From Streptomyces chattanoogensis (GTDB lineage: Bacteria > Actinomycetota > Actinomycetes > Streptomycetales > Streptomycetaceae), in the NCBI RefSeq assembly GCF_001294335.1, contig NZ_LGKG01000158.1, positions 1 through 59,179 of the forward strand: a stretch of DNA of 59,179 nucleotides. The letters are read 5' to 3'. The notes under the pieces were generated by a model, which was not told the origin of the DNA, ran no database searches, and worked only from the letters and a program-made list of their open reading frames with translations. A program made the position numbers and the translations under genes. Below, in pieces: positions 8,942 to 17,201 of this stretch (position 1 is the first letter of the stretch; each line of letters opens with the position of its first letter).

Positions 8942-9794
8942 CACCGCAGAGCCGACGGCTGCAGCACCGGGGCGCTTGGACGGCAAGGTCACGGTCATCA
9001 CCGGTGCGGCCCGTGGCGTCGGCCGGAGCTGTGCGCTGGCCTTCGCCGCCGAGGGATCCGACCTCATGCTCGTCGACGTCGACGGTGAGGTGCCCGGCGT
9101 CCCCTACCCGTTGAGCACGGTGAGCCAGCTCGATCACACCGCCGAGATGTGCCGCAGGGAAGGCGTCGAAGTGCTCACCGCCACCGCTGATGTGCGGGAC
9201 CTGTCCGCGCTGGAAGAGGTCCGGGATGTGGTCCTCAGCCGGTACGGAAAGGTGGATGCGCTGATCAACAGCGCCGGCATCGTCGCGCCGTCGGGGAGTC
9301 CCGTGCACGAGACCACCGAGGCGGAGTGGGAACTGCTGCTGAACGTCGATCTGAGCGGAGCGTGGCGGACGACGAAGCTCTTCGCACCGCTCATGGCGGA
9401 GCGCCGGTCCGGCAGCATCGTGAACATCGCCTCCACCGCGGGACTGGTCGGCTACCGCTACTTCGCCGGCTACGTCGCGGCGAAACACGGGCTGATCGGG
9501 CTGACGAAGGCCAGCGCGCTCGACTACGCGCCGATGCGGGTACGGGTGAACGCCGTCTGCCCCGGAAACATCCGTGACGACCCCGAGATGGAAGGGCGCA
9601 TGCTGTCCGAGGTCGCCCGTGCCCTGGACCTGCTGGCCGACGGCCATCAGGAGCTCTTCACCGAGCAGCAGCCCATGAACACCCTGACCGATCCCGCGGA
9701 CGTGGCCGCCGCCGCGCTCTGGCTGGCGTGCGACGCGTCGCGGCATGTCACAGGCACGGCGATACCCGTCGACGCCGGATACACGGTGCGTTGA
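8934..9794 (+). CDS. Short-chain dehydrogenase/reductase, mycofactocin-coupled-like subfamily
   Basis: 286 residues. Classical SDR features are the TGAARGVG dinucleotide loop, NSAG, a Ser in NIASTAG, and YVAAK with Tyr180 and Lys184. After the Asp that selects NAD (LVDVD) there is an insertion containing VPYPLSTVSQL. This resembles the insertion in SDRs that keep NAD(H) bound and are recycled by mycofactocin. No mycofactocin genes lie in this window. The ATG at 8934 overlaps the MFS stop, and its own stop overlaps the next start (TGATG). Likely role: oxidation of an alcohol, or reduction of a ketone, on the product or a precursor. SDR assignment is firm; the mycofactocin link is inference from the insertion. 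Confidence 0.9.
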   Translation: MTDTAEPTAAAPGRLDGKVTVITGAARGVGRSCALAFAAEGSDLMLVDVDGEVPGVPYPLSTVSQLDHTAEMCRREGVEVLTATADVRDLSALEEVRDVVLSRYGKVDALINSAGIVAPSGSPVHETTEAEWELLLNVDLSGAWRTTKLFAPLMAERRSGSIVNIASTAGLVGYRYFAGYVAAKHGLIGLTKASALDYAPMRVRVNAVCPGNIRDDPEMEGRMLSEVARALDLLADGHQELFTEQQPMNTLTDPADVAAAALWLACDASRHVTGTAIPVDAGYTVR

Positions 9795-11059
9795 TGACCG
9801 ACCCACAGCATTCCTGGCAGCAGGCCTCATCTCCTGAGCGGCAATTCTGGTTCGCCGAACAGATCGCCCCCGGTTCTCGCGCGAACTGCGCGGTCGGACA
9901 CATCCGCATGGACGGGCCGCTGAACCTGCCGGCCCTGACAGCCGCGACGCATACCGTGGTGCTGCGGCACGAGGCCCTGCGCACCGCGTTCGTGCAGAAC
10001 GGACGGGAGCTGCGTCGGCACGTCCTGGCCGCTCCGCCCGTCCGGCCGCCGGTGGTGCTGCCGGCCGGCACCGGCTTCGCCCAAGCCGCCGAGCTGCTGC
10101 TGGCGAACCGGTTCGACATCGGTGCCGGGGATGTCCACCGCACCGCAGTCGCCCCGGACGAGGACGGCGCCGCGTTCTTTCTGGCGGTACATCATGTCGC
10201 CTTCGACGGCCTGTCACACGAGATCTACACCCAGGACCTGGCCCGTGCCTACGCGTGCGAAACCGGCGCGGCCGACCGCGCCGCGCCGCCCGTACGCCGC
10301 TCGGCACCTGTGTCACCGGACGCGGCACGGCACGCGGAACTGCGCGCACACTGGCTCCAGGCACTGGCCGACGTCCCCGACCTCCCCGCCGGCGGCCGGG
10401 ACATGAGCCAGCGCGACCTCGCCAGGGCGACGGTGGCCGAGCGCCGTACGGTGCTGTCGGCCGCGACCGTGGCGGCCCTGCGTGAACGGGCACGGCAGCA
10501 CGCGGTCTCCGCCTTCGGCCTGGTGCTCGCCGCGTACGGTCAGGCCCTGTCGGAACTGACGGGCGCGGACGACTTCTGCGTCGGCACACCGGTCTCCGTC
10601 CGGTCGGCGGGCGATGAGGACGAAGTGGGCTGTGTGCTCAACACGGTGCCCGTTCGCCTCCGGGGCCTGGCGGGGCCTGACGTCATCGAACGGGTCTGGG
10701 CGGCCGTGGTCGACGGGCTGGTCAACCTGGACCTGCCGTGCGACGAGATCATCCGGGTGTGCCGGCCGCACCGTACCCGCAGGATGCCGCTCTTCCAGGC
10801 GCTCTTCGCCTTCCAGAGCTGGCCACGCACCGTCCACTCGGCGGGCGCTGCCCGCTTCCGGACCGTTCCCGTCCAGCCGGTGGGCAGCCAGGCCGAGATC
10901 CAGATGCAGGTGCACGAGACCGGCGAGGACACCTTCGAAGGAGTGCTGCAGGCCCCGGAGTCCGGCAGTTGGGCGGACCGGCTCGACGCTTTCCTGCGCT
11001 CCTTCCACCACCATCTCGACCTGCTGCTGACCGAACCGCCCAAGGAGAGCCCACGATGA
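9794..11059 (+). CDS. Stand-alone NRPS condensation domain
   Basis: 421 residues forming one condensation domain with nothing attached. The active site is intact: HHVAFDG with His133, catalytic His134 and Asp138. The N-terminal SSPERQFWFAEQIAPGS matches the start of C domains, and VGTPVSVRS with GCVLNTVPVRL matches the later latch and floor-loop motifs. Free C domains typically form an amide or ester in trans between two carriers or to a free acceptor. Because this cluster shows no terminal thioesterase domain, the protein is a good candidate for chain release or for joining subassemblies. The start overlaps the SDR stop and the stop overlaps the next gene (ATGA). Confidence 0.92.
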   Translation: MTDPQHSWQQASSPERQFWFAEQIAPGSRANCAVGHIRMDGPLNLPALTAATHTVVLRHEALRTAFVQNGRELRRHVLAAPPVRPPVVLPAGTGFAQAAELLLANRFDIGAGDVHRTAVAPDEDGAAFFLAVHHVAFDGLSHEIYTQDLARAYACETGAADRAAPPVRRSAPVSPDAARHAELRAHWLQALADVPDLPAGGRDMSQRDLARATVAERRTVLSAATVAALRERARQHAVSAFGLVLAAYGQALSELTGADDFCVGTPVSVRSAGDEDEVGCVLNTVPVRLRGLAGPDVIERVWAAVVDGLVNLDLPCDEIIRVCRPHRTRRMPLFQALFAFQSWPRTVHSAGAARFRTVPVQPVGSQAEIQMQVHETGEDTFEGVLQAPESGSWADRLDAFLRSFHHHLDLLLTEPPKESPR

Positions 11060-11742
11060 CGAAGATGATGTGCCTGCCCTATGCCGGGGCGGGCGCTGGG
11101 GTCTACCGGCCTTGGCAGCGCCTGAGCTCGCCCCGCCTCGAAGCGGTCCCGATCCAGCTCCCGGGACGCGAGGAGGAGTTCACCGAACCCTTCTACACCT
11201 CGGTATCCGAGGCCGTCGAGCGGACCACCGCACGGATCCGCACGGCGGCCGGCAGCGACCGGTTCGTGCTCTTCGGCCACAGCTTCGGGGCGGTGCTCGC
11301 TTTCGAGGTCACACAGCATCTGCTGGCCATCGGCGGCCCCCTCCCGGAGCACGTGATCGTCAGCGGCGCGGTCAGCCCTCGCCGACGCCGGCAGCTCAAG
11401 GTGTCGGACGTCGACGACGAGCAGGCGGTCAACGACGTGCAAGCCATGACCGGGCGGTCGGTCGAAGCTCTGCACCACCCCGAACTCAGGTCGTTGTTGC
11501 TGCCCGTCATGCGTGCCGACGTCCGCCTGCTGAGCAATTACGTCCCCACGACGTCGGAACCGCTGCCTATGCCGCTCACCGCGATGCGCGGCCGCGAGGA
11601 CCACAGCGTGCCGGTGCCGGACTGGCTGGACTGGGCAGCCTTCGCCGCCGGCCCCTTCGAGGCGGTCGAGATGGCCGGCGGCCACATGTACCTCACCGAC
11701 GACTGGCCACTGATCTGGAAGACCGTCGAGGAACTGCTGTGA
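11056..11742 (+). CDS. Type II thioesterase
   Basis: 228 residues, the normal size for a free-standing editing thioesterase. It starts with the typical CLPYAGAGA and carries a complete triad: Ser76 in GHSFGA, Asp182 in GREDHSVP and His210 in GGHMYL. PIQLPGREEEF is also diagnostic. Type II enzymes remove misprimed acyl groups from PKS and NRPS carriers; in systems lacking a type I domain they occasionally release product. It is coupled by ATGA to the condensation gene upstream and by GTGA to the SHMT-like gene downstream. Function is firm as a family; whether it edits or releases is unknown. Confidence 0.95.
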   Translation: MTKMMCLPYAGAGAGVYRPWQRLSSPRLEAVPIQLPGREEEFTEPFYTSVSEAVERTTARIRTAAGSDRFVLFGHSFGAVLAFEVTQHLLAIGGPLPEHVIVSGAVSPRRRRQLKVSDVDDEQAVNDVQAMTGRSVEALHHPELRSLLLPVMRADVRLLSNYVPTTSEPLPMPLTAMRGREDHSVPVPDWLDWAAFAAGPFEAVEMAGGHMYLTDDWPLIWKTVEELL

Positions 11743-13145
11743 ACACGTACCTGAGCGCATCACCCCTCGAGGGGCGGCAGGGGGACCAGCGTCGACTGCT
11801 GGACCACGGGTCGGCACTGCTCAGCCGCACCGACCCGGTACTCGCCGAGCTCCTCGACGACGAAGTGGCCCGGCAGCGCACGACGCTGGCGATGGTCGCC
11901 TCGGCGAGCGTCGCCCACCCCTCCGTACTGGCGGCAGCGGGCTCGGCCCTGTCGAACGTGACGGCCGAGGGCTACCCGGGCGCCCGCTACCACCCCGGTG
12001 CGGTGTGGTTCGACGAGATCGAGCGCCTGGCTGTCGAGCGAGCCAAGTCCGCCTTCGGCGCGCGCTACGCGAACGTCCAGCCGCACTCCTGCTCGTCGGC
12101 CAACATCAGCGTACTGACGAGCCTGCTCGCCCCCGGCGGTGTGCTGCTCGGACTGGATCTCGACTCCGGGGGACACCTCACCCATGGATCTGCCGCGTCC
12201 ATGACGGGGCATCACTTCACCGCCGTGCACTACGGACTGGACGAAGCCGGGCTGATCGACTACGACGCGGCGGCCGAACTCGCCCGTGCCCACCGGCCCA
12301 CCGTGATCATCGCGGGAGCCAGTGCCTATCCGCGCACCATCGACTTCCAGCGCTTCCGTGCGATCGCGGACTCGGTCGGCGCCTACCTGGTGGCGGACAT
12401 CTCCCATATCGCCGGCCTCGTCGTCACGGGTGAGCACCCCAGCCCGATCGATCTGGCCCACATCACGACCACCAGCACGTACAAGCAGCTCGGCGGTCCG
12501 CGCGGCGGTCTGATCCTGATGGGACGCGAGCACGACACGCCCGGCCCGGACGGCCGCAGCACGCTGGCCCAGCTCATGCAGCGCGGCGTTTTCCCCCGCT
12601 CGCAAGGCACCCCCGATCCCGCCGCGATCGCCGCCAAGGCCCGCGCCCTGGGCCTCGTCGTCCAGCCGGAGTTCAAGCAGGCCGCCCGGCGCATCGTGGA
12701 CAACGCACAGGCGCTTGCTGCGGCGCTCTCGGCCGCCGGCCACCAGGTGCTCACCGACGGCACTGACAACCACATGGTGCTGCTGGACCTTCTGGGCCGT
12801 GGCATGAGCGGAGTGGTCGCGGAGCGCGCTCTGGAGGAGTGCGGCATCCTCGCCAACCGCAACCGCATCCCCGGCGACACCAGGCCGCCCCTGGTGACCA
12901 GCGGCCTCCGACTCGGCACCAACATCCTCGCGCAGCGCGGCATGGGGGCATCAGAGATGGCGCACTGCGCCCGCTTGCTCGACAAGGTGCTGACCGCCAC
13001 CTCGCCGGTCAGCGACACGCGATACCGGCTGCCGCGCGAAGTACGCGACCAGGTGCGCGCCGCAGTGGCGCAGCTGTGTGCCGCCTTTCCCCTGCCCTGT
13101 CACGACCCGAGTGCAGTCCCCGCCGAGACGAGGAGAGTGCTGTGA
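11739..13145 (+). CDS. Serine hydroxymethyltransferase-like PLP enzyme (aldolase/transaldolase candidate)
   Basis: 468 residues with an SHMT fold throughout: AEGYPGARY, ANVQPHS, GGHLTHG, the PLP lysine Lys249 in TSTYKQLGGPRGG, and TSGLRLGTN. Several residues that are near-invariant in housekeeping GlyA differ. The IASEN stretch is VASAS; the Tyr two before AEGYPG (Tyr55 in E. coli numbering, from memory) is Thr; and Tyr65 in RYYGG is His (RYHPG). Because of this and the cluster setting, it probably does not serve one-carbon metabolism but makes a beta-hydroxy amino acid by aldol or transaldol chemistry, as SHMT-like enzymes in other natural-product clusters do. GTG 11739 overlaps the thioesterase stop. 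Family assignment is certain; the specialised role is inference. Confidence 0.9.
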   Translation: MNTYLSASPLEGRQGDQRRLLDHGSALLSRTDPVLAELLDDEVARQRTTLAMVASASVAHPSVLAAAGSALSNVTAEGYPGARYHPGAVWFDEIERLAVERAKSAFGARYANVQPHSCSSANISVLTSLLAPGGVLLGLDLDSGGHLTHGSAASMTGHHFTAVHYGLDEAGLIDYDAAAELARAHRPTVIIAGASAYPRTIDFQRFRAIADSVGAYLVADISHIAGLVVTGEHPSPIDLAHITTTSTYKQLGGPRGGLILMGREHDTPGPDGRSTLAQLMQRGVFPRSQGTPDPAAIAAKARALGLVVQPEFKQAARRIVDNAQALAAALSAAGHQVLTDGTDNHMVLLDLLGRGMSGVVAERALEECGILANRNRIPGDTRPPLVTSGLRLGTNILAQRGMGASEMAHCARLLDKVLTATSPVSDTRYRLPREVRDQVRAAVAQLCAAFPLPCHDPSAVPAETRRVL

Positions 13146-15610
13146 GCAAGAGCCCGATCGAGAGCAGCACACCGGCCGTACCGGTGCTGATGCCGGCCGA
13201 CCGGCCCCGGGGCCGGACCGCGCCACGCTGCGACGCGGTCGAAGCGGTGACGTTCTCCGCTCTGGTGTCGGAGGCGCTGGAGGGGCTGGCGAAGGCAGCG
13301 GAGAGCGATCCGGCCACCGTGCTCCACGCGGGGTTGGTCGCACTGCTGCACCGCTACACGGGGCGGGAACTGCTCCCCGTCGCGCATCTCGCCGACGCCG
13401 CGCCGAAGGGGGCCGCCGTCGAAGCCGCCGTTCCGGACGGAGCCACCCTGCGGGACCTCCTGCGGTACGGCGCTCCGGCCCCTGGCCTCGCCGGCCACGA
13501 CGTCCCCGCAGTGGCGTTCGCGGTCGGGCCGGGGGGCGCCGGGGAGAATGCACCGTACGAACTCCTGCTGCGCGTCCGGAACTGGGACGGGCCGATGAGC
13601 GTCGAACTGCACTACGACTCCGGCCTGTTCGATCCGGAGACGGCCCGGCGCTTCCTGAGCCACTACCGCACCCTCCTCGAAGCGGGACTGGAGCGTTCCG
13701 ACGCCCCCGTGGCCTCGCTCCGGCTCCTTCCACCCGAGGAAGAGACGCGCCTGCTGGTCGAGTGGAACGACACCGCGGCCGGCCTGCCGTACGAGGTATG
13801 TCTGCACCGCGCGTTCGAGGACAGGGCTGCCGAAACCCCCGACACCCCGGCTGTGATCCACAGCACCGGCAGCTTGTCCTTCCACGAGACCAACAGCGCC
13901 GCCAACCGTCTCGCCCACCACCTGCGCGCACTGGGGGTCGGCCCGGAAAGCCGTGTCGGACTGTGTATGGAGCGTTCGCCGGAACTGCTCGTGGCGGTCC
14001 TGGCGGTCCTCAAGGCGGGTGGCGCCTATGTGCCCCTGGACCCCGAGTACCCGGCACAGCGGCTGGCCACCATGGTGCAGAGCGCACGGTGTTCGGTGAT
14101 GATCAGCCGGAGCGGACTGAGCGGCGCCCTGCCGGCCTCCGGTATCGAAACCGTTCTCGTGGACAGGGACGCGGAGCTGATCGCCGACCGTCCGGAGGGT
14201 AACCCGGAGGGCGGCGCGCAGCCCGACGACCTCTGCTACGTGATCTTCACCTCGGGCTCCACCGGTACGCCCAAACCCATCGCGCTGCGCCACCGGGGTG
14301 TGGCCAACAACCTGGCCGACCTGAATTCACGCTACGGCATCGGCGCCGGCGACCGCGTGCTGGGCCTGTCCTCCCCGAGCTTCGACATGTCCGTCTACGA
14401 GATGCTGGGCATGACGACCGCCGGCGGCACCCTCGTCCTGCCCCACGGCGACCGCGCCAAGGACCCCGCCCACTGGGCCGAGCTCGTTGCCGCGCACCAC
14501 ATCACCGTGTGGAACTCCGCACCGGCACTGCTCGAACTGCTGGTCTCCCGTCTCGAGGAGGGCGGGGCGCAGCCGGTCGGGAGTCTGCGCCTGGCCATGC
14601 TCGGCGGAGACTGGATACCGGTCCCCCTGCCCGACCGGATCCGCCGGCTTGCTCCGCGCCTGCGGTTCATCGCCCTCGGCGGGGCCACCGAGGCATCCAT
14701 CCACTCGACCCTCTTCGAGGTCACCGAGACCCAGCCGGACTGGACGAGCATCCCGTACGGCGTGCCGATGGCCAACCAGCGGACCTACATCCTCGACGAG
14801 GAGCGCCGTCCCGTTCCCATCGGTGTGCCCGGCGAGCTGTACCTGGCCGGGATCGGTCTGGCCCGCGAGTACCTCGGCGAGCCGGAGCGCACCAGCGAGC
14901 GGTTCACCGAGTGGTCCCACGGCCCGGTGACCGGCGAGCGCGTCTACCGCACCGGCGACCTCGCCCGCTACCGGCCCGACGGAGTGATCGAACTGCTCGG
15001 GCGGCTGGACTTCCAGGTCAAGATCCGGGGCCTGCGCGTCGAACTCGGGGAGATCGAGGCCGTCCTGCGGACACATCCTGCCGTACGGCAGTCGGTGGTC
15101 ACCGCACGCACCGACGCCACGACGGGCGACCGGCACCTGGCCGGCTACGTGACCCTGAAGGACGGAGTCGTCCTGGCGGACGGCGAACTCCGCTCCTACG
15201 CCGGGGAGTTCCTCGCCTCCTACATGCTGCCCAGCACCATCGTCGTGCTTGAGGAGCTGCCACTCAGCGCCAACGGGAAGCTCGACCGCAGGGCGCTGCC
15301 CGACCCCGCTCCCACTGCCGACGCCACCGATGACGACGCTCCGCGCGACGTCTGGGAGGAACACGTCGCACGGGTGTGGCAGGAGGTCCTGGGCCTCGAT
15401 TCGGTCGGGCGTGACGCTGACTTCTTCGCCCTGGGCGGCGACTCGATGAAGGCCATCCGGAGCATGCCGAAAATCTCGCCGGCGCTGAAGTGGGCGGAGC
15501 TCTACCGCAACCCGACGGTCAAGGCTCTCGCCGCCCACCTGCGCGTCATCACCAAGGACACCCCGCCGACAAGCGCGCCCTCGGACGAGGCGACGGCCCG
15601 GACGACATGA
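13142..15610 (+). CDS. NRPS protein: half condensation domain - adenylation - PCP
   Basis: 822 residues. Residues 1 to about 190 match only the C-terminal part of a condensation domain (ELLLRVRNWDGP, ELHYDSGLFDPETA, then LVEWNDT); the HHxxxDG half is absent. The adenylation domain (about 200-700) has all core motifs: LKAGGAYVPLD, FTSGSTGTPK, FDMSVYEMLG, GGDWIPVPLPD, LGGATEASI, YRTGDLAR and NGKLDRR. My hand reading of the pocket (Asp-Met-Tyr-Asn-Leu-Gly-Leu-Ile-His-Lys) groups it with domains for Cys or small residues, at low confidence. The PCP carries Ser768 in LGGDSMKA. GTG 13142 overlaps the SHMT-like stop. Domains are firm; substrate is open. Confidence 0.92.
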   Translation: MSKSPIESSTPAVPVLMPADRPRGRTAPRCDAVEAVTFSALVSEALEGLAKAAESDPATVLHAGLVALLHRYTGRELLPVAHLADAAPKGAAVEAAVPDGATLRDLLRYGAPAPGLAGHDVPAVAFAVGPGGAGENAPYELLLRVRNWDGPMSVELHYDSGLFDPETARRFLSHYRTLLEAGLERSDAPVASLRLLPPEEETRLLVEWNDTAAGLPYEVCLHRAFEDRAAETPDTPAVIHSTGSLSFHETNSAANRLAHHLRALGVGPESRVGLCMERSPELLVAVLAVLKAGGAYVPLDPEYPAQRLATMVQSARCSVMISRSGLSGALPASGIETVLVDRDAELIADRPEGNPEGGAQPDDLCYVIFTSGSTGTPKPIALRHRGVANNLADLNSRYGIGAGDRVLGLSSPSFDMSVYEMLGMTTAGGTLVLPHGDRAKDPAHWAELVAAHHITVWNSAPALLELLVSRLEEGGAQPVGSLRLAMLGGDWIPVPLPDRIRRLAPRLRFIALGGATEASIHSTLFEVTETQPDWTSIPYGVPMANQRTYILDEERRPVPIGVPGELYLAGIGLAREYLGEPERTSERFTEWSHGPVTGERVYRTGDLARYRPDGVIELLGRLDFQVKIRGLRVELGEIEAVLRTHPAVRQSVVTARTDATTGDRHLAGYVTLKDGVVLADGELRSYAGEFLASYMLPSTIVVLEELPLSANGKLDRRALPDPAPTADATDDDAPRDVWEEHVARVWQEVLGLDSVGRDADFFALGGDSMKAIRSMPKISPALKWAELYRNPTVKALAAHLRVITKDTPPTSAPSDEATARTT

Positions 15611-15624
15611 GGAGTAATCAACCA

Positions 15625-17178
15625 ATGGCATCGCCCACGCTGTACGGCCGGTTCCGTTCCACCGTGAGCCGCCACCCCGACGAAGTGGCCCTGGACGTTC
15701 AGGACCATGTGCTGACGTACGCCCAGCTCGACCGGGTGGTCTGCCGGCTCGCCGACATGATGGCAACAGAGCACCGCGCCCGGCCCGCCCGGGTGGGGCT
15801 GCTGGCCTCGCGCAGTCTGCCTGCCTATGCGGGATACCTGGCGGCGCTGCGCCTCGGCGCCGCCGTGGTGCCGATGAATCCCAAGGCACCGCTGTCCCGC
15901 AACGTAGGCATCGCCGAGGCAACCGGTCTCGATTTCATCGTCGCCGATGAGGCGGCGGCGCAGCAGGCCAAGGAGCTGTCCGCGGCGGCGGAGCCGACCG
16001 CAATGGCCCTCACCGAGGCGGTGCTCGCCGGCCTGTGCGACCCCCATGAGGGACCGGAGCCCCGGGAGCCGGCCGCGGCGGCCGGCGCGGATGACATCGC
16101 GTACATCATGTTCACCTCCGGTTCCACCGGGCGGCCGCGCGGTGTACCGGTCAAGCACCGGAACATCCTGGCCATGGCGGACTGGAAGATCCAGCGGTTT
16201 GGATTCGGTCCTGGCAGTCGGTTCTCCCAGACGAGCGAGCTGACTTTCGACTGCTCCGTCGACGAGATATTCGTCGCCTGGGTCTCCGGCGGAGCCCTGG
16301 TCGTACCGCAGCGCGGCGATATCGTCCGGCCGGTCGACTACGTCAACAGGAAGCAGCTCACACACTGGTTCTCGGTGCCGTCGGTTACCGGGATAGCAGG
16401 CCGGACCGGAGCTCTGACACCCGGGTCCACACCCTCGCTGACCTGCATCCTCTTCGGTGGCGAGCGGCTGATGCCGGAACACGTCGAGCTGTGGGCCAAG
16501 GCTGCGCCGCACAGCGAGGTGCACAACACCTATGGCCCGACCGAGCTGTCGGTCATGTGTTCCTCGGCCCCTGTGGCGAAGAACGGTCAGCTGCGCGAAC
16601 CGGCGTCGGACGGGGCCATGCCCATCGGCCGGATCCTTCCGCATCTCGACCATGTCGTCCTGGAGGACGGCCGGACGGCAGAGGTCGGTGAACTGTGTGT
16701 CCGCGGGCCCCAGCGCTTCGACGGCTATCTCGACCCGGCGGACAATGCCGGCCGCTTTCTGGAGTGGGAGCCCGGCAAGCCCGCCGTGCCGTACGACGGC
16801 AGCACCCCTCTGACCGACCTGCACTGGTACCGCACCGGCGACCGGGTGCGGATCGAGGACGGCGAGCTGGTCTTCGTCGGCCGTCTGGACGACCAGATCA
16901 AGATCCGTGGGCATCGCGTGGAACTCGGCGAGATCGAGGCCGCACTGCGCAGCCACCCGGACATCGACGAGGCGGCGGTCGTCACCTACCAAACCGAGCT
17001 GGGAACGGGCCTCGCCGCCTACTACACGGGGCGTGAGCTGCCCTCCCGCGATCTGACGGCCTTCATGCGTGACCGGCTGCCGCTCTACATGCTCCCCAAT
17101 CGCTTCGTCCACCAGCGTGCGCTGCCGCTCAACGCGAACGGCAAGATCGACCGGAAGAGCCTGGCCGCCGGTTCCTGA
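15625..17178 (+). CDS. Stand-alone NRPS adenylation domain
   Basis: 517 residues with a complete adenylation domain: AAVVPMNPKAP, FTSGSTGRPRGV, TFDCSVDEIF, YGPTELSV, YRTGDRVR, GRLDDQIKIRGHRVELGEIEAALRS split over consecutive motifs, and the catalytic Lys in NGKIDRK. No carrier domain is fused. It would load an amino (or hydroxy) acid onto a carrier in trans. The A-less C-PCP-E protein of the same operon is the most economical partner, with the unfused carriers elsewhere as alternatives. The start is set by ATG 15625, 14 bases after the previous stop, with GAGGAG about 8 bases upstream. The pocket begins Asp-Cys-Asp; I would not assign a substrate from it. Confidence 0.93.
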   Translation: MASPTLYGRFRSTVSRHPDEVALDVQDHVLTYAQLDRVVCRLADMMATEHRARPARVGLLASRSLPAYAGYLAALRLGAAVVPMNPKAPLSRNVGIAEATGLDFIVADEAAAQQAKELSAAAEPTAMALTEAVLAGLCDPHEGPEPREPAAAAGADDIAYIMFTSGSTGRPRGVPVKHRNILAMADWKIQRFGFGPGSRFSQTSELTFDCSVDEIFVAWVSGGALVVPQRGDIVRPVDYVNRKQLTHWFSVPSVTGIAGRTGALTPGSTPSLTCILFGGERLMPEHVELWAKAAPHSEVHNTYGPTELSVMCSSAPVAKNGQLREPASDGAMPIGRILPHLDHVVLEDGRTAEVGELCVRGPQRFDGYLDPADNAGRFLEWEPGKPAVPYDGSTPLTDLHWYRTGDRVRIEDGELVFVGRLDDQIKIRGHRVELGEIEAALRSHPDIDEAAVVTYQTELGTGLAAYYTGRELPSRDLTAFMRDRLPLYMLPNRFVHQRALPLNANGKIDRKSLAAGS

Positions 17179-17201
17179 CGACTACAACGAAGGATGTACC
17201 C

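Noticed and set aside
11739..13145. Housekeeping glyA
   Set aside because: Key pocket residues differ and the gene is translationally coupled inside a biosynthetic operon.
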